5,771 nucleotides of DNA, from positions 1 to 5,771 of the forward strand of contig JACQGS010000243.1 of assembly GCA_016199405.1 (NCBI GenBank), read 5' to 3'. Source of the DNA: Chloroflexota bacterium. Lineage in GTDB: Bacteria > Chloroflexota > Anaerolineae > UBA4142. The notes under the pieces were generated by a model that was not told the DNA's origin, did not search any database, and saw only the letters and a list, made by a program, of their open reading frames with translations. Below are positions 4,258-5,771 of the stretch, in pieces. A program made the position numbers and the translations under genes. The first letter of the stretch is position 1; each line of letters begins with the position of its first letter.

Positions 4258-4285
4258 TTGGCTTTCCGACCCCCGCGCATAAAAT
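4258..4285 (+). promoter_or_regulatory. Candidate promoter of the DUF4269 gene
   Basis: TTGGCT (4258-4263) and TAAAAT (4280-4285) are 16 bases apart. The predicted start falls at or just before the ATG at 4294, and no Shine-Dalgarno sequence precedes that ATG, so a leaderless transcript is likely. The -35 boxes of this promoter and the divergent recombinase promoter are only six bases apart. Confidence 0.4.
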
Positions 4286-4293
4286 AAACGCCG

Positions 4294-4872
4294 ATGAACC
4301 GCCACGATCCGCGCGACCTCTCCGCTCTCGCGCGCGGCACGCCGCGCCAACAACGCGCCTACGCCGCGATTCAATCTCTCAATCTCTTTCATCTCTTGCG
4401 CGTTTACTCTCCCACGCTCGCCGGCACGATCCCGCTCGGCATTGACCTGCCGACGAGCGATCTCGATATTATTTGCCAAGCGCACGGCCTCGCCGCGTTT
4501 GAGCGGTGCGTGCGCGCGGCATTCGGCGCGCGCGCTAACTTTCACGCGCGGCGCAAAATCGTGCGCGGCGTTGAGTCATTCATCGCCAATTTCGATTACG
4601 CCGATTTTCCGTTTGAAATTTTCGCACAGCCGCGCGCGGTCAGCGAGCAGTACGCGGTCAGGCATCTGCTCATTGAAGCGCGGGTGTTGGAGATTGGCGG
4701 AGAGCCGGCGCGGGAAAAAATTTGTGCGCTGCGCGCGCAGGGGCTGAAAACCGAGCCGACGTTCGCGGCATTGCTTGGACTCGCCGGTGATCCGTACGAG
4801 GAATTATTGCAAATCGAAACGTGGAGCGATGAAAAAATCGCGGAAGCGATTCGCCGCGCGTCCAACCTCTAA
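4294..4872 (+). CDS. DUF4269 family protein, nucleotidyltransferase-like
   Basis: This 192-residue protein matches the DUF4269 family over its whole length. Recognisable blocks are TPRQQRAYAAIQSLNLF (16-32), YSPTLAGTIPLGIDLPTSDLDIIC (38-61), FPFEIFAQ, a RHLLIEARVL segment and the C-terminal LKTEPTFAALLGLAGDPYEELL. The segment GTIPLGID...SDLDI resembles the active site of nucleotidyltransferase-fold proteins, with D56 and D58 as likely metal ligands. The biochemical activity of the family is not established to my knowledge. There is no signal peptide, so it should be cytosolic. The ATG at 4294 lacks a Shine-Dalgarno sequence but sits at the right distance from a -10-like box for leaderless translation. 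The gene is divergent from the recombinase and convergent with the PIG-L gene, 23 bases away. High GC and codon use look like host chromosome, unlike the cassette genes. Confidence 0.88.
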   Translation: MNRHDPRDLSALARGTPRQQRAYAAIQSLNLFHLLRVYSPTLAGTIPLGIDLPTSDLDIICQAHGLAAFERCVRAAFGARANFHARRKIVRGVESFIANFDYADFPFEIFAQPRAVSEQYAVRHLLIEARVLEIGGEPAREKICALRAQGLKTEPTFAALLGLAGDPYEELLQIETWSDEKIAEAIRRASNL

Positions 4873-4897
4873 CTTCCAACTTCCAATCTCCAACTCT
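4861..4897. repeat. Short degenerate CTTCCAA repeats between convergent genes
   Basis: Four to five degenerate copies of a seven-base unit (CTTCCAA, CTCCAAC and variants) span the 3' ends of the DUF4269 and PIG-L genes. No terminator hairpin is visible in the 23-base gap. The repeat provides both stop codons' surroundings and is probably simple slippage-derived sequence. Confidence 0.4.
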
Positions 4898-5699
4898 ACC
4901 GCAACCCCGCAAATAAATCCGTCTCACGTTGCGTGCCGCCATTCACCGCGCTGATGGCGCGATAAAACTCTTGCGTCCCCCACAACGCGCGATGATGTTC
5001 GGGCGTCAATGCCTGCAATTTGCCATAGCCCGGCAATTGCGTTTGATGCGCCGAGATGGCTTGCCAAACCGTCTCCGCATATTCCGCCGTGTCCACAATC
5101 GTCGTAATCAGCCACTCGGGCCACGGCAACGCGCGCCGTTCGACGCCGTCAATCTTCATCACGAGCTCGCCAAATGCCGATTGGTACGCGTCCATTTTTT
5201 TCGGCGTCCACGCCATGTAATAGAGTTTGGAAACGCGATGCGGCGTCAAAACATCCGGCAAATAATTCGGATCGGCGGCGCAGATGATGCTGGTCGTCGC
5301 GAATTGCGAGACGGCGATATGATCGGGATGCCCGTACGCGCCTTCCGGTCCAAACGTCAGCGCGACGTGCGGACGAATGCGCCGCACATGCCCGACAATT
5401 TTTGCAATCGCCTCGCGTGGATTCGCGCGCGCGACTTGCCCGTCGATGTAATTGAGAAAATTGACTTCGCGAATCTTGAGCACGCGCGCCGCCGCGCGCA
5501 ATTCTGCTTCGCGCATCTTGCCGAGCGCGTCCAAGCCGGGATTCTCTTTTTCCGCGCCGAACCAGCCGCGCTCGCCGCGCGTCGCGGTCACCAAATACGT
5601 TTCGATTCCTTCCGCGGCATATTTGGCAAGCGTGCCGCCCATTCCGAGCGATTCATCGTCGGGGTGGGCGAGGATAGCGAGAAGTTTGAGCGGGGGCAT
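4896..5699 (-). CDS. PIG-L (LmbE-like) family zinc-dependent deacetylase
   Basis: This 267-residue protein belongs to the PIG-L/LmbE deacetylases, which remove acetyl groups from N-acetylglucosaminyl substrates and include MshB and BshB of mycothiol and bacillithiol synthesis. Zinc-site motifs are AHPDDE (residues 11-16) and AYGHPDH (121-127), with H12, D15 and H124 as expected ligands and D14 as the likely general base. Other family blocks are TATRGERGW (38-46) and KMREAELRAAARVL. Length is normal, and no signal peptide is present. The ATG at 5699 is required to keep the AHPDDE strand, although no good Shine-Dalgarno sequence precedes it. The natural substrate cannot be read from sequence. 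Mycothiol or bacillithiol synthesis is not supported by any neighbour here. The 72 bases upstream of the start hold no convincing promoter. Confidence 0.93.
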   Translation of the reverse strand: MPPLKLLAILAHPDDESLGMGGTLAKYAAEGIETYLVTATRGERGWFGAEKENPGLDALGKMREAELRAAARVLKIREVNFLNYIDGQVARANPREAIAKIVGHVRRIRPHVALTFGPEGAYGHPDHIAVSQFATTSIICAADPNYLPDVLTPHRVSKLYYMAWTPKKMDAYQSAFGELVMKIDGVERRALPWPEWLITTIVDTAEYAETVWQAISAHQTQLPGYGKLQALTPEHHRALWGTQEFYRAISAVNGGTQRETDLFAGLR

Positions 5700-5771
5700 G
5701 GGAAATTAGAAGAAGGGGCTATGCTACACCCCTGAAAAATTGGGCGCGATGTAGATCAAACGCGTCCGAAA

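Noticed and set aside
4063..4293. LexA/SOS box in front of the recombinase
   Set aside because: No convincing palindrome of a known LexA type was found by eye, so SOS control is not claimed.
4063..4545. N-terminal extension of the recombinase to 551 residues
   Set aside because: It runs antisense to the well-supported DUF4269 gene, has no family likeness, and the start at 4062 has a ribosome site and begins the recognisable N-terminal domain.
4929..5735. 268-residue plus-strand frame opposite the PIG-L gene
   Set aside because: It is an arginine-rich antisense shadow of a clear PIG-L deacetylase in GC-rich DNA.

Overview
The window looks like a GC-rich bacterial chromosome, most plausibly from Chloroflexota (Anaerolineae-like). 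That assignment is inferred from the style of the L13/S9 proteins, the NadS-type toxin-antitoxin pair and the DUF4269 and PIG-L neighbours. No rRNA or tRNA is present to confirm it.

Layout. Positions 1-644 hold the end of the rplM-rpsI ribosomal operon (L13 C-terminus, complete S9) and a strong intrinsic terminator. Positions about 645-4062 form an accessory block in which every gene is on the minus strand. Read in that direction, the block contains: a 390-residue tyrosine recombinase (4062-2890) with an unusual N-terminal domain; a short region with hairpins and a candidate outward promoter; a gene for a membrane-anchored coiled-coil protein (2725-2180); a 125-bp structured repeat (2145-2021); a gene for a small cysteine-rich protein (1938-1705); a second copy of the repeat (1562-1439); and a HigB/NadS toxin-antitoxin pair (1339-669) whose toxin has an in-frame stop. 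Positions 4258-5699 return to ordinary genes: a DUF4269 nucleotidyltransferase-like gene on the plus strand and a convergent PIG-L deacetylase gene.

Main result. The accessory block has the architecture of an integron. Two roughly 92% identical, 124-125 bp elements can each fold end to end and resemble attC sites (R''-spacer-L''...L'-spacer-R'). The outer box of each element is complementary to the start of its own upstream cassette and not to the start of the next one. This is what is expected if circular cassettes were inserted at G|TT. The adjacent recombinase has all the catalytic residues but lacks the extra IntI-specific segment. It also points the same way as the cassettes. The block is therefore a candidate integron-like system run by a non-IntI recombinase, or a small array next to an unrelated recombinase. 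Sequence alone cannot separate these two readings.

Functionally, the recombinase would insert cassettes at the site beside its own 3' end. A promoter-like sequence at the end of its gene could transcribe them. The toxin-antitoxin unit has its own excellent promoter with an overlapping palindromic operator.
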